DNA of 64,000 nt from NCBI RefSeq assembly GCF_000376565.1, contig NZ_BARG01000093.1, positions 1 through 64,000 of the forward strand. Direction: 5' to 3'. Source of the stretch: Streptomyces hokutonensis. Its GTDB lineage: Bacteria > Actinomycetota > Actinomycetes > Streptomycetales > Streptomycetaceae. The notes under the pieces were generated by a model. It worked only from the letters and a program-made list of their open reading frames with translations, did not search any database and was not told the origin of the DNA. The position numbers and the translations under genes are program-made. This document shows, piece by piece, positions 8,983 to 17,711 of the stretch (its first letter is position 1; the number at the start of each line of letters is the position of its first letter).

Positions 8983-10149
8983 GTGTCGGCGCGTGACAAG
9001 GTCCTGTCCCATGTCCGGCGGCACGGGAGCGCGTCCCGCCCCGAACTGCAGACGGCGCTCGGCATGAGCCGTCCGGTCGTCGCGGCCGTCGTCCGCGACC
9101 TCCTCGCCGAGGAACTGCTGACCGAGCACCAGGGGGAGAACACGGGCGGCCGCGGGCGCCCCGGCCGACGCCTTCGGCCCCGCTACCCGGCGGGCGCGGT
9201 CATCGGAGTCGACGTCAGCCACCGGCATCTCACCGTCGCCGCGGCCACCCTGGACCTCACCGTCCGGACCGAGCACCGGGTGGCGATCGATGTGGACACC
9301 CGACCGACCGCGGCACTCGACATCACGGCCGACATGATCCGGCGGACGGTCGAGGAAGTCCGGCTCACTGACCACGGGCCCGTGAGCGCGTGCGCCGTCG
9401 GCATACCCGGGCCGCTGGACATGAACAAACGGGCGATCGCCTCGCCCACCATCCTGTCCAGCTGGGCCGGACTCGATCTCGCGGCCGAACTGGGCTCCCG
9501 GACGGGACTGACCGTCTCCCTCGACAACGACGCGAACCTCGGAGCCCTCGCCGAACACCGGCACGGCGGCGCCGACCACCGCGGCAACCTCATCTACGTC
9601 AAGGCGTCCGACGGCATCGGAGCAGGCCTCATCGTCCACGGGATCCCGGTCAGCGGCAGCTTCGGAGCCGCGGGCGAGATCGGGCACACTCAGGTGATCC
9701 CGGACGGGGACTGGTGCCGGTGCGGCAACCGCGGTTGCCTGGAGACCATCGTCTCGGTCCGCCAGGTGCTCCAGCAGGTCCGACACTTCTACCCGGGCGA
9801 CACCGACCTGCGGGCCCGGCTGCCGGAGATCGCCCAGCACCCGGTGGCCCGGAAGATCTTCGCCGAATCCGGCCGCACCCTCGGCCGCGTCCTGGCCAAT
9901 CTGTGCGCACTGCTCGACCCCGCGGCCGTCGTCATCGGCGGCGAGATGAGCCAGGCGGGCGAGGCGTTCGTCGACGGCGTCCGCGAGTCGATCGAACGGC
10001 TCGCCCAACCGGGTTTCGACAACCGCGTCCTGGTCGTCGCATCCGCCCTCGGCACCCGCGCCGAGCTGATCGGGAGCCTCACGCTCGCCCGGGACATCGC
10101 CCTGCGGGGCGGAATCCGGCGGGCGTCGTCGCGGTCCAATACGCGGTGA
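8983..10149 (+). CDS. ROK-family transcriptional regulator
   Basis: NagC/XylR-type ROK repressor, 388 residues. The GTG start at 8983 follows a near-perfect AGGAGGTGA (8971-8979). The N-terminal winged helix-turn-helix (about residues 1-70; ASRPELQTALGMSRPVVAAVV) distinguishes it from ROK sugar kinases. The C-terminal actin-like domain has the ROK signature with AAGEIGHT and the zinc motif CRCGNRGCLE, plus the LDNDANLGALAEH phrase with the catalytic-type Asp. It diverges from the GH3 gene, which it probably regulates. Its TGA overlaps the GTG of the next, broken, gene by four bases (GTGA). Confidence 0.93.
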   Translation: MSARDKVLSHVRRHGSASRPELQTALGMSRPVVAAVVRDLLAEELLTEHQGENTGGRGRPGRRLRPRYPAGAVIGVDVSHRHLTVAAATLDLTVRTEHRVAIDVDTRPTAALDITADMIRRTVEEVRLTDHGPVSACAVGIPGPLDMNKRAIASPTILSSWAGLDLAAELGSRTGLTVSLDNDANLGALAEHRHGGADHRGNLIYVKASDGIGAGLIVHGIPVSGSFGAAGEIGHTQVIPDGDWCRCGNRGCLETIVSVRQVLQQVRHFYPGDTDLRARLPEIAQHPVARKIFAESGRTLGRVLANLCALLDPAAVVIGGEMSQAGEAFVDGVRESIERLAQPGFDNRVLVVASALGTRAELIGSLTLARDIALRGGIRRASSRSNTR

Positions 10150-10614
10150 CGGACGCGAGTGTGGCGGGCGTGGTGGGCACGGCGATCGGCGCGCTGGGGG
10201 CGGTTGGCCGGTGGTCGGGTTTCCGTGCTCGGTCAAGAGCGTTCGCAGCGGCGGCAGTTGCAGACCGCCCGCGAGCACCGGCGTGAGGCGTATGGCGGGT
10301 TGATCGCGAGCACGAAGTTGCTGTCGGCCGTGTGCCGGCGGCTTTCCGACGTGGTCCGGAACGAGCAGTCCACGCCGGAGCAGTGGCAGGTCTCCTTCGC
10401 CGAGGCGCATGAGGTGTGGAGCCGGTTCAGCAGCGCGGTCGTGGCCGTCGTCGTCGCCGGGCCGTTGTCCGCCGCGGCGGCGGCCGAGGTGCTGCGGGTG
10501 GCCATGTACGACTGCGAGAAGGCCGGGATGGACTGGTTGGAGGCTGCGGACAACCGATCGGTGGGGCCCGTTTCACGCGCCGAACCTGCCCGTCGTCATG
10601 GCCGCCGCCCCTGA
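10146..10614 (+). pseudogene. Frameshifted Streptomyces conserved hypothetical gene
   Basis: A GTG at 10146 overlapping the ROK stop opens the phrase TDASVAGVVGTAIGALGAVG. Homology-like sequence then continues in another frame (GQERSQRRQLQTAREHRREAYGG... to MDWLEAADNR), so at least one indel lies near 10200-10230. The intact form resembles a common Streptomyces hypothetical with an N-terminal membrane segment and a basic helical region rich in Arg/Gln followed by AYGGLIAS. The C-terminal tail after about 10550 also looks altered. A complete 151-residue frame starting at GTG 10159 could be translated but would lack the normal N-terminus. Function is unknown. Confidence 0.6.
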
Positions 10615-10671
10615 CGCGGACCTTGGGCTGTTCGACTACGGAAACCTAGCCATCACGTGATGACCCTCGGT

Positions 10672-10719
10672 GATACATCGGATGAATGTGTTGACGTGGC
10701 AGTGGATCGCGCATAGAAC
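10672..10719 (+). promoter_or_regulatory. GH27 promoter with operator-like element
   Basis: GATACATCGGATGAATG (10672-10688) has the same 6-5-6 layout as the perfect inverted repeat GATACA-N5-TGTATC upstream of the GH95 gene, and shares TGATACATCGG with its reverse complement. Directly after it, TTGACG (10691-10696) and TAGAAC (10714-10719) make a -35/-10 pair with 17-base spacing. A separate perfect palindrome, CATCACGTGATG, lies at 10651-10662. Confidence 0.6.
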
Positions 10720-10781
10720 ATGTGCGGTTCGACCGGCAGGGACAAGGCAAGTTATCGCTAGCCACTCTGAGGAGCCGTTCG

Positions 10782-13085
10782 ATGTATGCGAGATTGACCA
10801 GATGTTTGTTGCCTCTGCTGCTCTTACTCGGGCTCGCGGCGGGAACGTCGCCCGCGGTGGCCGCGCCCGCCGCCGTGGCCCCGAGGGACGTAGCCGCCCC
10901 CGTTGCGTCCACGCCGCCCATGGGCTGGAGCAGTTGGAGCGCGCTGCGCGAAGGCAGTGGCCTGACCCAGGACGGCATCAAGGCTCAGGCGCGGGTCATG
11001 CACGACAAGCTGCGGCGCTACGGCTACCGCTACATCAACATCGACGCCGGCTGGTCCGACCACCTGGACGCCTACGGGCGAAACACCTGGGACACCACTC
11101 GCTTCCCGGACGGAATCCCCGCTCTCGCTGCGTATCTGCACCGACTGGGGCTCAAGTTCGGCATCTACCTCACGCCGGGCGTCCCGATCGAGGCGTATCA
11201 GAAGAACCTTCCGGTCCAGGGCACCGCGTACCACATGCAGGACATTGCGGACCCGACACAGCCCGGCAACACCCACAACGACTCCTACCGCATCGACTTC
11301 ACCAAGCCCGGCGCAGCGGAGTACGTGCGGGGCTACGCCGACCTGTTCGCCTCCTGGGGCGTCGACTACATCAAGATGGACTTCGTCGGCCCCGGCGGCG
11401 GCCTCGTCCCCGCCGACAACCGCCCCGAGATGCGGGCGTGGCACCAGGCGATCGTCGCCACCGGACGTCCGATGCACCTGGAGCTCTCCAACTCGCTGAG
11501 TATCGCCGACGCCGCCACCTGGCAGGCCACCAGCAACGGCTGGCGCACCGGCGGCGACATCGAGTGCTATTGCGGTGTCAACGGATCCAGTACCCCGTTG
11601 ACCAGTTGGCAGCGGACGTCGGCCCGCTTCGACCAGGTCGCGGCCTGGCAACCGTTCGGTGGCTCCGGCGCGTTCAACGACTACGACTCGATCGAGGTCG
11701 GCAACGGCAGCGACGGCGGGCTGACCCCCGACGAGCGGCAGACCCAGCTGAGCCTGTGGTCGCTGGCCTCCTCCCCACTGCTCCTGGGCACGGACCTGAC
11801 CAAGCTGGACGCCGCCGATCTGAGGCTGCTGGCGAATCGTGACGTGATCGCCGTGGACCAGGACACCGTCAATGCCTCTCGGGTGAGCAAGAGCGCGACC
11901 GCGCAGGTCTTCGCGAAAACGGAGCCGAACGGCGATGTGATCCTGGGGCTGTTCAACACCGGGGCCGTCGCACAGACCGTTTCCGTCGCCGCGGACGCGG
12001 CCGGTCTGCCCGTGTCCTCCTCGTACCGCCTCGACAACCTGTGGACGCACGAGGTCACCCGGTCCTCCGGCGCCACCGTCTCCGCTTCGGTGCCCGTGCA
12101 CGGCGCGGCGCTGGTCCGGGTACGTCCGTGGGCCGCGGGCAAGACGCCGGGGCGCCCACAGACCGGCCTCGCCGTGACCGCCCCCGGCATCCTGGGGACC
12201 GGCCAACAGGCCACCGCCAACGCGGACTTCACCAACTGGGGCACCGTCGCCGCGACAGATGTCCACGTGGCGCTGCCCGTCCCGAAGGGATGGACGGCCA
12301 CCCCCGTCTCGCCCACTTCCTTCGCCGCCGTCGCGCCCGGCACGACCGTCCGCGCCACCTACCGCGTCACGCCACCGGCCTCCACCACCCAGCTCTTCCC
12401 GACGGTCCAGCTCGACGGCGTCGCCCACTTCCACTGGAACACCGGCACCGGGGCACGGGCCACTGGCTCGGCCGCCGGACACACGACCGTTCTGCTCGAG
12501 GAGCCCGTTCAGGCTCCGTTCCACACCTTTTCCTCTTCGCCGGAGCCCGCGAACTTCTCACAGGTCGGCTCCGCACTCGGCATTCGAGCGGCCGGCGCGG
12601 GCGTCTACGGACCGACGAACGAATACGGGGCGCTCTATGTCCCCGGCGCGGAACACGACGGCTCCGTCACGACGGTGCGTGTCACGTGGCAGCGGTACCA
12701 GAACTCCGGGGCCAAGACCGGAATCATGGTGCGCAACGACATCACCGGCGCGAGCAACTCGCCCGGCTTCGTGACCGTGGGAGTGAGCGCGAAGAAGGGC
12801 TACTTCATGCAGTGGGACGCAGACGGCGACGGGCGGCTCGACGCCGGCACCGCGCCCAACGGCTCCGGCGTCGGCAAGCCCGTTCTGCCCAGTTGGGTCC
12901 GGCTGGTCCGCTCCGGCACCACCTTCACCGGCTACTACTCCACCGACGGCACCAGTTGGACCCTCCTGAGTACCGCGGACGTTCCCGCCGCCGCGCATAC
13001 CCAGGACGTGGGCCTCTTCGGCACCGCTGCCAACCCGGGCTACCCGAGCGAAGACGATTTTACCGACTTCACGACCAGCGGCTGA
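10782..13085 (+). CDS. Secreted GH27 alpha-galactosidase with C-terminal accessory domains
   Basis: Retaining alpha-galactosidase removing terminal alpha-galactose from oligo- or polysaccharides outside the cell. The ATG at 10782 is chosen because GAGGAG (10769-10774) lies 7 bases upstream; an in-frame ATG at 10722 has none. The 767-residue product has a signal peptide (about residues 1-28) and a GH27 barrel beginning STPPMGWSSW. The predicted nucleophile is Asp200 (YIKMDFVG) and the acid/base is near Asp259 (TGGDIEC). An all-beta domain follows, then a NEW3-like NPCBM-associated domain (GQQATANADFTNWG...) and a DUF1349/concanavalin-like C-terminal domain. Leu15 is a TTA codon (10824-10826). 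It shares an operator-like site with the GH95 gene. Confidence 0.95.
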   Translation: MYARLTRCLLPLLLLLGLAAGTSPAVAAPAAVAPRDVAAPVASTPPMGWSSWSALREGSGLTQDGIKAQARVMHDKLRRYGYRYINIDAGWSDHLDAYGRNTWDTTRFPDGIPALAAYLHRLGLKFGIYLTPGVPIEAYQKNLPVQGTAYHMQDIADPTQPGNTHNDSYRIDFTKPGAAEYVRGYADLFASWGVDYIKMDFVGPGGGLVPADNRPEMRAWHQAIVATGRPMHLELSNSLSIADAATWQATSNGWRTGGDIECYCGVNGSSTPLTSWQRTSARFDQVAAWQPFGGSGAFNDYDSIEVGNGSDGGLTPDERQTQLSLWSLASSPLLLGTDLTKLDAADLRLLANRDVIAVDQDTVNASRVSKSATAQVFAKTEPNGDVILGLFNTGAVAQTVSVAADAAGLPVSSSYRLDNLWTHEVTRSSGATVSASVPVHGAALVRVRPWAAGKTPGRPQTGLAVTAPGILGTGQQATANADFTNWGTVAATDVHVALPVPKGWTATPVSPTSFAAVAPGTTVRATYRVTPPASTTQLFPTVQLDGVAHFHWNTGTGARATGSAAGHTTVLLEEPVQAPFHTFSSSPEPANFSQVGSALGIRAAGAGVYGPTNEYGALYVPGAEHDGSVTTVRVTWQRYQNSGAKTGIMVRNDITGASNSPGFVTVGVSAKKGYFMQWDADGDGRLDAGTAPNGSGVGKPVLPSWVRLVRSGTTFTGYYSTDGTSWTLLSTADVPAAAHTQDVGLFGTAANPGYPSEDDFTDFTTSG

Positions 13086-13109
13086 CGGTCCGTACGTGCT
13101 GTCGTGGGA

Positions 13110-13560
13110 GACAGCAGGCTCCGACGTCGCTCCCTGGCGGAGGTTGCGGAAGCGTGCCTCGGCACGGCCGGAACCGTCGTCGTACACGCCGTTCTTGAAA
13201 TAGCGGGTGGCGGGACGCCAGTTGGCGACGGTCCGGACGAGGGAGTCGTCGAAATGTCGGTGGCGAGGGCGCTGCGCAGGATCTGGGTGAAGGAGGCGCC
13301 GTCGGCGCCGGAGGGGAGGCGGACGTCGGCGTCCCACAAGTGGTTGCCCGTGGTGCAGTCGACCTTCCAGCGCATTCCCGTGCGCGGGTCGGTGGAACTG
13401 CCCTCCGCGAACGGCTCGTCGGTGGCCGTACACCACATGCGGTGGAGACCGCCCCTGTAGCTGTGCCGGTTGCTGAGATCCAGGTTCCAGGGCTTCTGCC
13501 GGCTGTATGCGAAGGCGGTCTGTGGGGACCCGATTCGGCCGCAGTCCCCGCCGTACGGGA
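13110..13560 (-). pseudogene. Frameshifted remnant of a conserved secreted-type protein gene
   Basis: On the minus strand a coherent protein stretch (RIGSPQTAFAYSRQKPWN, then a segment with MWCTATDEPF, VDCTTGNHLWD and FTQILRSALATDI) stops making sense at an AAA run (13252-13254; TTT in the gene). It resumes one frame over as DDSLVRTVANWRPATRYF, ending in AEARFRNLRQ. Adding one T restores continuity, so this is a single-base deletion. The upstream reading frame has an in-frame stop before YGGDCG, and the 3' end runs without a stop into the GH27 gene's tail. The gene is therefore damaged at both ends. I do not recognise the family; the pattern of Cys and Trp suggests an extracellular protein. 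Confidence 0.6.
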
Positions 13561-13996
13561 ACCAGACCGCTCACGGCGTCCTGGCCGACCGGGACTGTAA
13601 GGGACGTGGCGCGTAGAAGGAGATTGAACGCCTCGTTCCAGCTGCGGAGTTCAGATTTTCGAGGTGGTGGATTCCGGTGCGGCGAAGGCCGTGGCGTCGA
13701 TGTGGAGCGGCGTCGTGCCGAGCCGGTCGGAGACGCGGATGCGGGGGCTTCCCACGTGCTGGTCCAGCAAGGTCGTCCGGCGGCGCCGGATCCTGACCTT
13801 GCGCATGGAGCGCAGTCCTTCCGGTGGGGGCAGCCGTGGGTCGAACGCGGAACGCGAGGGAGGAGCGCGAAGGCAGGCAACCGCAATACATCGGAGGAGT
13901 CAAAGGCTTGGGATGGGATTGCGGGTGGATGCACATCTTCCCAAATAGCAAGGTGTAGAGGGTTTTTCGACGTAGAAGGCCACTCGGTTGAGGTCA
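13561..13996. other. Intergenic region between a gene remnant and the GH95 promoter
   Basis: About 435 bases in which I see no supported gene on either strand. The long plus-strand open frame crossing it continues into the GH95 gene but lacks coding character before the true start at 14074. It may include the lost 5' part of the minus-strand remnant. Confidence 0.4.
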
Positions 13997-14046
13997 TTGA
14001 CAGGTGCCTGATGCATGCCTACGTTCCTCGATACACCCGATGTATC
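13997..14046 (+). promoter_or_regulatory. GH95 promoter with perfect inverted-repeat operator
   Basis: TTGACA (13997-14002), 17 bases, then TACGTT (14020-14025) form a sigma70-like promoter. GATACA-CCCGA-TGTATC (14030-14046), a perfect 6-bp inverted repeat, sits where transcription would start. Its reverse complement shares TGATACATCGG with the site upstream of the GH27 gene, implying one repressor controls both. Confidence 0.7.
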
Positions 14047-14073
14047 AGTGACCGTCAGTTCTGGAGGACGATG

Positions 14074-16410
14074 ATGACCTCGCAGCCGGGAACGCACTCA
14101 CCGCTGCCTCGCAGAGTCTTACTCGGTACCGCGCTGGGGGGAGCTGCGGCCGCGGCCCTGCCCGCTGGGACGGCCCACGCCGACGAACCGGTACGGGCGG
14201 AGGGGGTGGCCGACGTTGTTCCGGCGGCCCGGACCCGCAGAAGCCCCTGGAGACTCCGCGACACCATGCGTGCCGACGGTTCCTGGGAAGAATTTCTGCG
14301 GGGCCAGGATCTGTTGTGGAGCAGACTGCCCACCCTCTGGCACGAGGGGCCGTTCCTGGGCGACGGCCAGCTCGGCAGCATGGTGTACCAGGAGCCGGGC
14401 GCCAACCAGCTCCGCTTCACCGTCCAGCACGGCCGCGTCCAGGACCATCGGCCCGAGTTCGGCAGCGGCTGGGGCACCTGTCGCCTGCCGGTCGGCCACC
14501 TCACACTCGAACCGGTCGGCACCATCACCTCCGTCGACTGGCGGCTGAGCCTGTGGAACGCCGAGCTCACCGGTACCGTCACCACCACCGCGGGCACGCT
14601 CACCCTCTCCGCCCTCATCCACGACGAGGTCTTCGCCGCCCGCGTGACGGCAGCCGGCGACGAACGGGTCACCTGGACGTTCCACCCCGAAGAAGCGCTC
14701 AGCCCCCGGCACATCAGCGAAGCCCCGCCCTCGGGCTACACCGCCAACCCGCCCTGGATCCCCCGGACTTCCGCCGACGGCACCGAGCAGGTGCTCCAGC
14801 CCCTCACCGGCGGCCAGACCGCCACCGCCTACCGCCGCACCGGCCACGACCTGCTGCTCAGCGTCGGACACAGCTCGCCCTCCGACACCGCCGCCGAGGC
14901 CGCTTCCTTGCGCAATCTTCGGCGCGCGGTCTCGTACACCGCTCTCAGGCGACGGCACACCCAGTGGTGGCACGCCTTCTACCGCAAGAGCTTCGTCTCG
15001 TTCCCCGACCAGCGCCTGCAGAGCTTCCACTGGATCCAGCTCTACAAGGTCGCCTCCGCCAGCCGTGCCGGTGGCCCCGTCATGGCCACCTCCGGGCCGT
15101 GGCTGGAACCCACACCCTGGCCCGCGGTCTGGTGGAACCTCAACGTGCAGCTGGAGTACTGGCTCATCCACGGCTTCAACCACCCCGAGCTCGACTCGCT
15201 CGCCACCACGCTGCGGCAGAACCAGGAACAGCTCGCCGCCAACGTGCCCACCGCCTACCGGGCGGACAGCTCCGGCATCGGCCGCAGCTCCGACATGTTC
15301 GCCAACCGTGAAGTGGGCCGACCGGGAACAGGCGCCGAGACCGGCGACCTCACCTGGGCGCTGCACAACGTGTGGCTGTCGTACCGGCACTCCATGGACA
15401 AGGCACTGCTGCGCGACACGATCTATCCCGTGCTGCGCCGGGCGGTCAACTACTACCTGCACTTCCTCACCCCGGGCAGCGACGGCAGACTCCACCTGCC
15501 CAGCACGCTCTCGCCCGAATACCCCGTCGTGCCGCCCCAGGACACGAACTACGACCTGGCCCTGATCCGATGGGGCTGCCAGACGCTCATCGAGTCCGCC
15601 GAACTGCTGGCAGTCGACGACGAGTTGATCCCGAGGTGGCAGGAGGTGCTGGCCAGGCTCACGCCCTACCCGGTCGACGACAACGGCTTCATGATCGGCG
15701 CCGACACCCCGTACGCACAGTCCCACCGGCACTACTCGCACCTGCTGATGGTGTATCCGCTCTATCTCGTCAACTGGGACCAGCCCGGCAGCCGCGACCT
15801 GATCGCGAAGTCGGTGGCTCATTGGCACGCGCTGACCGGTGCCCACCGGGGCTACAGCTACACCGGCGCCGCCTCCATGTACGCCATGACCGGTGACGGA
15901 GACACCGCGATCACGTACCTGCGGAAGTTCTTCGATCCCAGCACGCGCTACCCCTGCCGGGCCAACACGCACTACACCGAGGCCGGGCCGGTCATCGAGA
16001 CGCCGCTCTCCGCCTCGCAGTCACTGCACGACATGTTCTGCCAGAGCTGGGGAGGCGTGATCCGCGTCTTCCCGGCCGTCCCGTCCTCCTGGGCGGACGC
16101 CACCCTGCACGACTTCCGCACCCAGGGCGCCTTCCTGGTCAGCGCCGTGCGAAAAGCCGGGGTGACCCGGTTCATCAGGATCAGAAGCCTGGCGGGCGAA
16201 CCGCTCAAGCTCCGGCACGGCCTCACCGGGCACCTCACCGTGCTCCTGGACGACGGCACTCCCGCCCACACCGACGATCTGGGCGACGGCACGCTCGCCA
16301 TCGACCTTCCCCGAGGCCGCGAGGTGCTGGTGTACGCCGGTTCCCGTCCCGATCTCGTCATCGAGCCCGTTGCCGTCAGCGAGCCGGGGCCGGCCTGGGG
16401 TCTGCCGTAG
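14074..16410 (+). CDS. Secreted GH95-like alpha-L-fucosidase
   Basis: Glycoside hydrolase related to family 95 (inverting 1,2-alpha-L-fucosidase / alpha-L-galactosidase), 778 residues. The ATG at 14074 is 6 bases after GGAGG (14063-14067); the ATG at 14071 is too close. The leader carries twin arginines (PRRVLLGTALGG), suggesting Tat export, with cleavage after AHA. An N-terminal beta-sandwich (LWHEGPFLGDGQLGSMVYQEPG) precedes an (alpha/alpha)6 barrel with WWNLNVQLEYWLI, SPEYPV and DTNYDLALIRW. A C-terminal beta domain closes the protein. Leu16 is encoded by TTA (14119-14121). Fucose removal fits xyloglucan or mucin-like substrates; with the GH27 and GH3 genes, plant cell wall is the likelier target. 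Exact specificity is inference. Confidence 0.85.
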   Translation: MTSQPGTHSPLPRRVLLGTALGGAAAAALPAGTAHADEPVRAEGVADVVPAARTRRSPWRLRDTMRADGSWEEFLRGQDLLWSRLPTLWHEGPFLGDGQLGSMVYQEPGANQLRFTVQHGRVQDHRPEFGSGWGTCRLPVGHLTLEPVGTITSVDWRLSLWNAELTGTVTTTAGTLTLSALIHDEVFAARVTAAGDERVTWTFHPEEALSPRHISEAPPSGYTANPPWIPRTSADGTEQVLQPLTGGQTATAYRRTGHDLLLSVGHSSPSDTAAEAASLRNLRRAVSYTALRRRHTQWWHAFYRKSFVSFPDQRLQSFHWIQLYKVASASRAGGPVMATSGPWLEPTPWPAVWWNLNVQLEYWLIHGFNHPELDSLATTLRQNQEQLAANVPTAYRADSSGIGRSSDMFANREVGRPGTGAETGDLTWALHNVWLSYRHSMDKALLRDTIYPVLRRAVNYYLHFLTPGSDGRLHLPSTLSPEYPVVPPQDTNYDLALIRWGCQTLIESAELLAVDDELIPRWQEVLARLTPYPVDDNGFMIGADTPYAQSHRHYSHLLMVYPLYLVNWDQPGSRDLIAKSVAHWHALTGAHRGYSYTGAASMYAMTGDGDTAITYLRKFFDPSTRYPCRANTHYTEAGPVIETPLSASQSLHDMFCQSWGGVIRVFPAVPSSWADATLHDFRTQGAFLVSAVRKAGVTRFIRIRSLAGEPLKLRHGLTGHLTVLLDDGTPAHTDDLGDGTLAIDLPRGREVLVYAGSRPDLVIEPVAVSEPGPAWGLP

Positions 16411-16430
16411 CGAAGCCGGAGGACGCGGCC

Positions 16431-16482
16431 GTGTCGTCGAGTGTCAGGCGGCCCACCGGGCCGCCCTCGGACCCGACGACAC
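16431..16482. terminator. Extended two-tier hairpin terminator after the GH95 gene
   Basis: GTGTCGTCG (16431-16439) pairs with CGACGACAC (16474-16482). Inside it, GGCGGCCC (16447-16454) pairs with GGGCCGCC (16458-16465) across an ACC loop. The hairpin begins 21 bases after the GH95 stop and is followed by GTTTTCC, giving a convincing intrinsic terminator. Confidence 0.85.
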
Positions 16483-16509
16483 GTTTTCCGCATCGCTCGG
16501 GATGGCCTG

Positions 16510-17106
16510 ATGGCCAGTCAATTCATCCTGAACACAGGGCTGTTGACCTTCGCCACGACGCACAGGTCGTGCGAACCGGCGACCTCGTGCTGGAGGGTAA
16601 CCGACGGCTCCTCGCTCGTCGTGCTCGCTCCGGCGCGGATCGCCGGGGGACCCGGTCGCGCCGTCTTCTTCGCCGACCAGGTCGGCATCCGTTCTGACCA
16701 GGTCACCGACTGCATCTGGGGCGAGAAGAGACGCACCGCGATTGTGCGGCGCTCGGGCAACCGCTTCTCGGTGTACGCCATGCCCGCGATCAGCGTAGAG
16801 GGGCGGCTGCACTTCCGGCCCGCTCGATCGCGTACGTGGGCGAGCGCCCCAGGGCTCGGGTCCGGCGCCGACGGTCTACCTGTCGTTGAGAGACCCAGCC
16901 GGAACTCCGGCCATGGAAGTCGACGACGCGGGGAACACCGTGAACTCCTCCTACTTTGCCCACAAGAAGATCGACCTCGGGCAGAACACCACCCCTGCTC
17001 CTGGGACTTCAAAGTCGACTACCTGACCCCAAGCGGGAAGTTCTCATCTTGGCCGTTCGGGGCGGTCGTGGGCTGGGCGGACTACCCAGTGAGGCCGCTG
17101 CGCTAG
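16510..17106 (+). pseudogene. Multiply frameshifted hypothetical gene
   Basis: Three reading frames carry one continuous-looking protein. The first is ASQFILNTGLLTFATTHRSC through DCIWGEKRRTAIVRRS and GNRFSVYAMP (to about 16790). The second is TVYLSLRDPAGTPAMEVDD and NSSYFAHKKIDLGQNTT (about 16870-16995). The third returns as SWDFKVDYLTPSGKFSSW (about 17000-17060). At least two indels are needed. The family is not recognised; alternating polar and hydrophobic residues suggest an extracellular beta-rich protein. The 222-codon frame crossing the region is not the native product. Confidence 0.55.
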
Positions 17107-17297
17107 GCGTGGACGACGAGTTGGACGCGGTCGCGGCCAGCGGTGGTCGCCACGGCCCCCTGAACAGTTCTGGCCGCAGTGCTGCTGTCCGGGCTCGCCG
17201 AGTCTTGTCAAGACCTGCGGATGGAATGGGGATGCCGCCCCGCGTTGCGCCGCGCCCGCCCCGAGGCGAAACTTCGTTGCTCCGTTCACCGGACCGC

Positions 17298-17711
17298 TCA
17301 GGAGAAGTCCGCGGTGGTGATGCCGTCGGGGTGTCCGGGCGGCCACTCCACCAACTCGATCCGGTAGCCGTCCGGGTCGGTGAGCCATGACGTCTTCGGG
17401 CCGTGGGGGCCGCCCGGGTGCTGGACAGGTCCCGGCTCCAGGCCGGAGTCGGTCAGCCGTTCCAGGGTGGCGGCCAGGGTGTCCACCTGGATCGCGAGGT
17501 GGTCGAAGCCGCTGCCCACGTCGACGCGTCCGGCAACGGGACGGTGGACCAGTTCGAGCGAGGCCGCCGGTTCGCCGGGGAAGCTGAGGATCACGAGGCG
17601 AGCCCCGTCGCCGATCTCGACCTTGCCCAACTCGACGTAGCCCAGGGCGGTGTAGAAGGCGAGCGAGCGGTCCAGCTCGGTGACGCGGTAGCTGACGAAG
17701 AGCGTCTTCAT
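17298..17711 (-). CDS. VOC-family (glyoxalase/bleomycin-resistance fold) protein
   Basis: Single-domain vicinal-oxygen-chelate protein of 137 residues, with the paired beta-alpha-beta-beta-beta units typical of lactoylglutathione lyase-like proteins. Visible landmarks are SLAFYTALGYVELGK, SLELVHRP, GFDHLAIQVDTL and a C-terminal LTDPDGYRIELVEWP, the last containing the usual metal-ligand Glu. Such proteins bind a metal and act as glyoxalases, dioxygenases or antibiotic-binding proteins; the role here is unknown. Its ATG overlaps the stop of the upstream DHFR-like gene (ATGA), so the two form a coupled operon. Confidence 0.9.
   Translation of the reverse strand: MKTLFVSYRVTELDRSLAFYTALGYVELGKVEIGDGARLVILSFPGEPAASLELVHRPVAGRVDVGSGFDHLAIQVDTLAATLERLTDSGLEPGPVQHPGGPHGPKTSWLTDPDGYRIELVEWPPGHPDGITTADFS

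Noticed and set aside
13507..14073. Extended N-terminus for the GH95 protein
   Set aside because: The open frame reaches back to 13507, but the signal peptide, GGAGG and promoter elements place the start at 14074.
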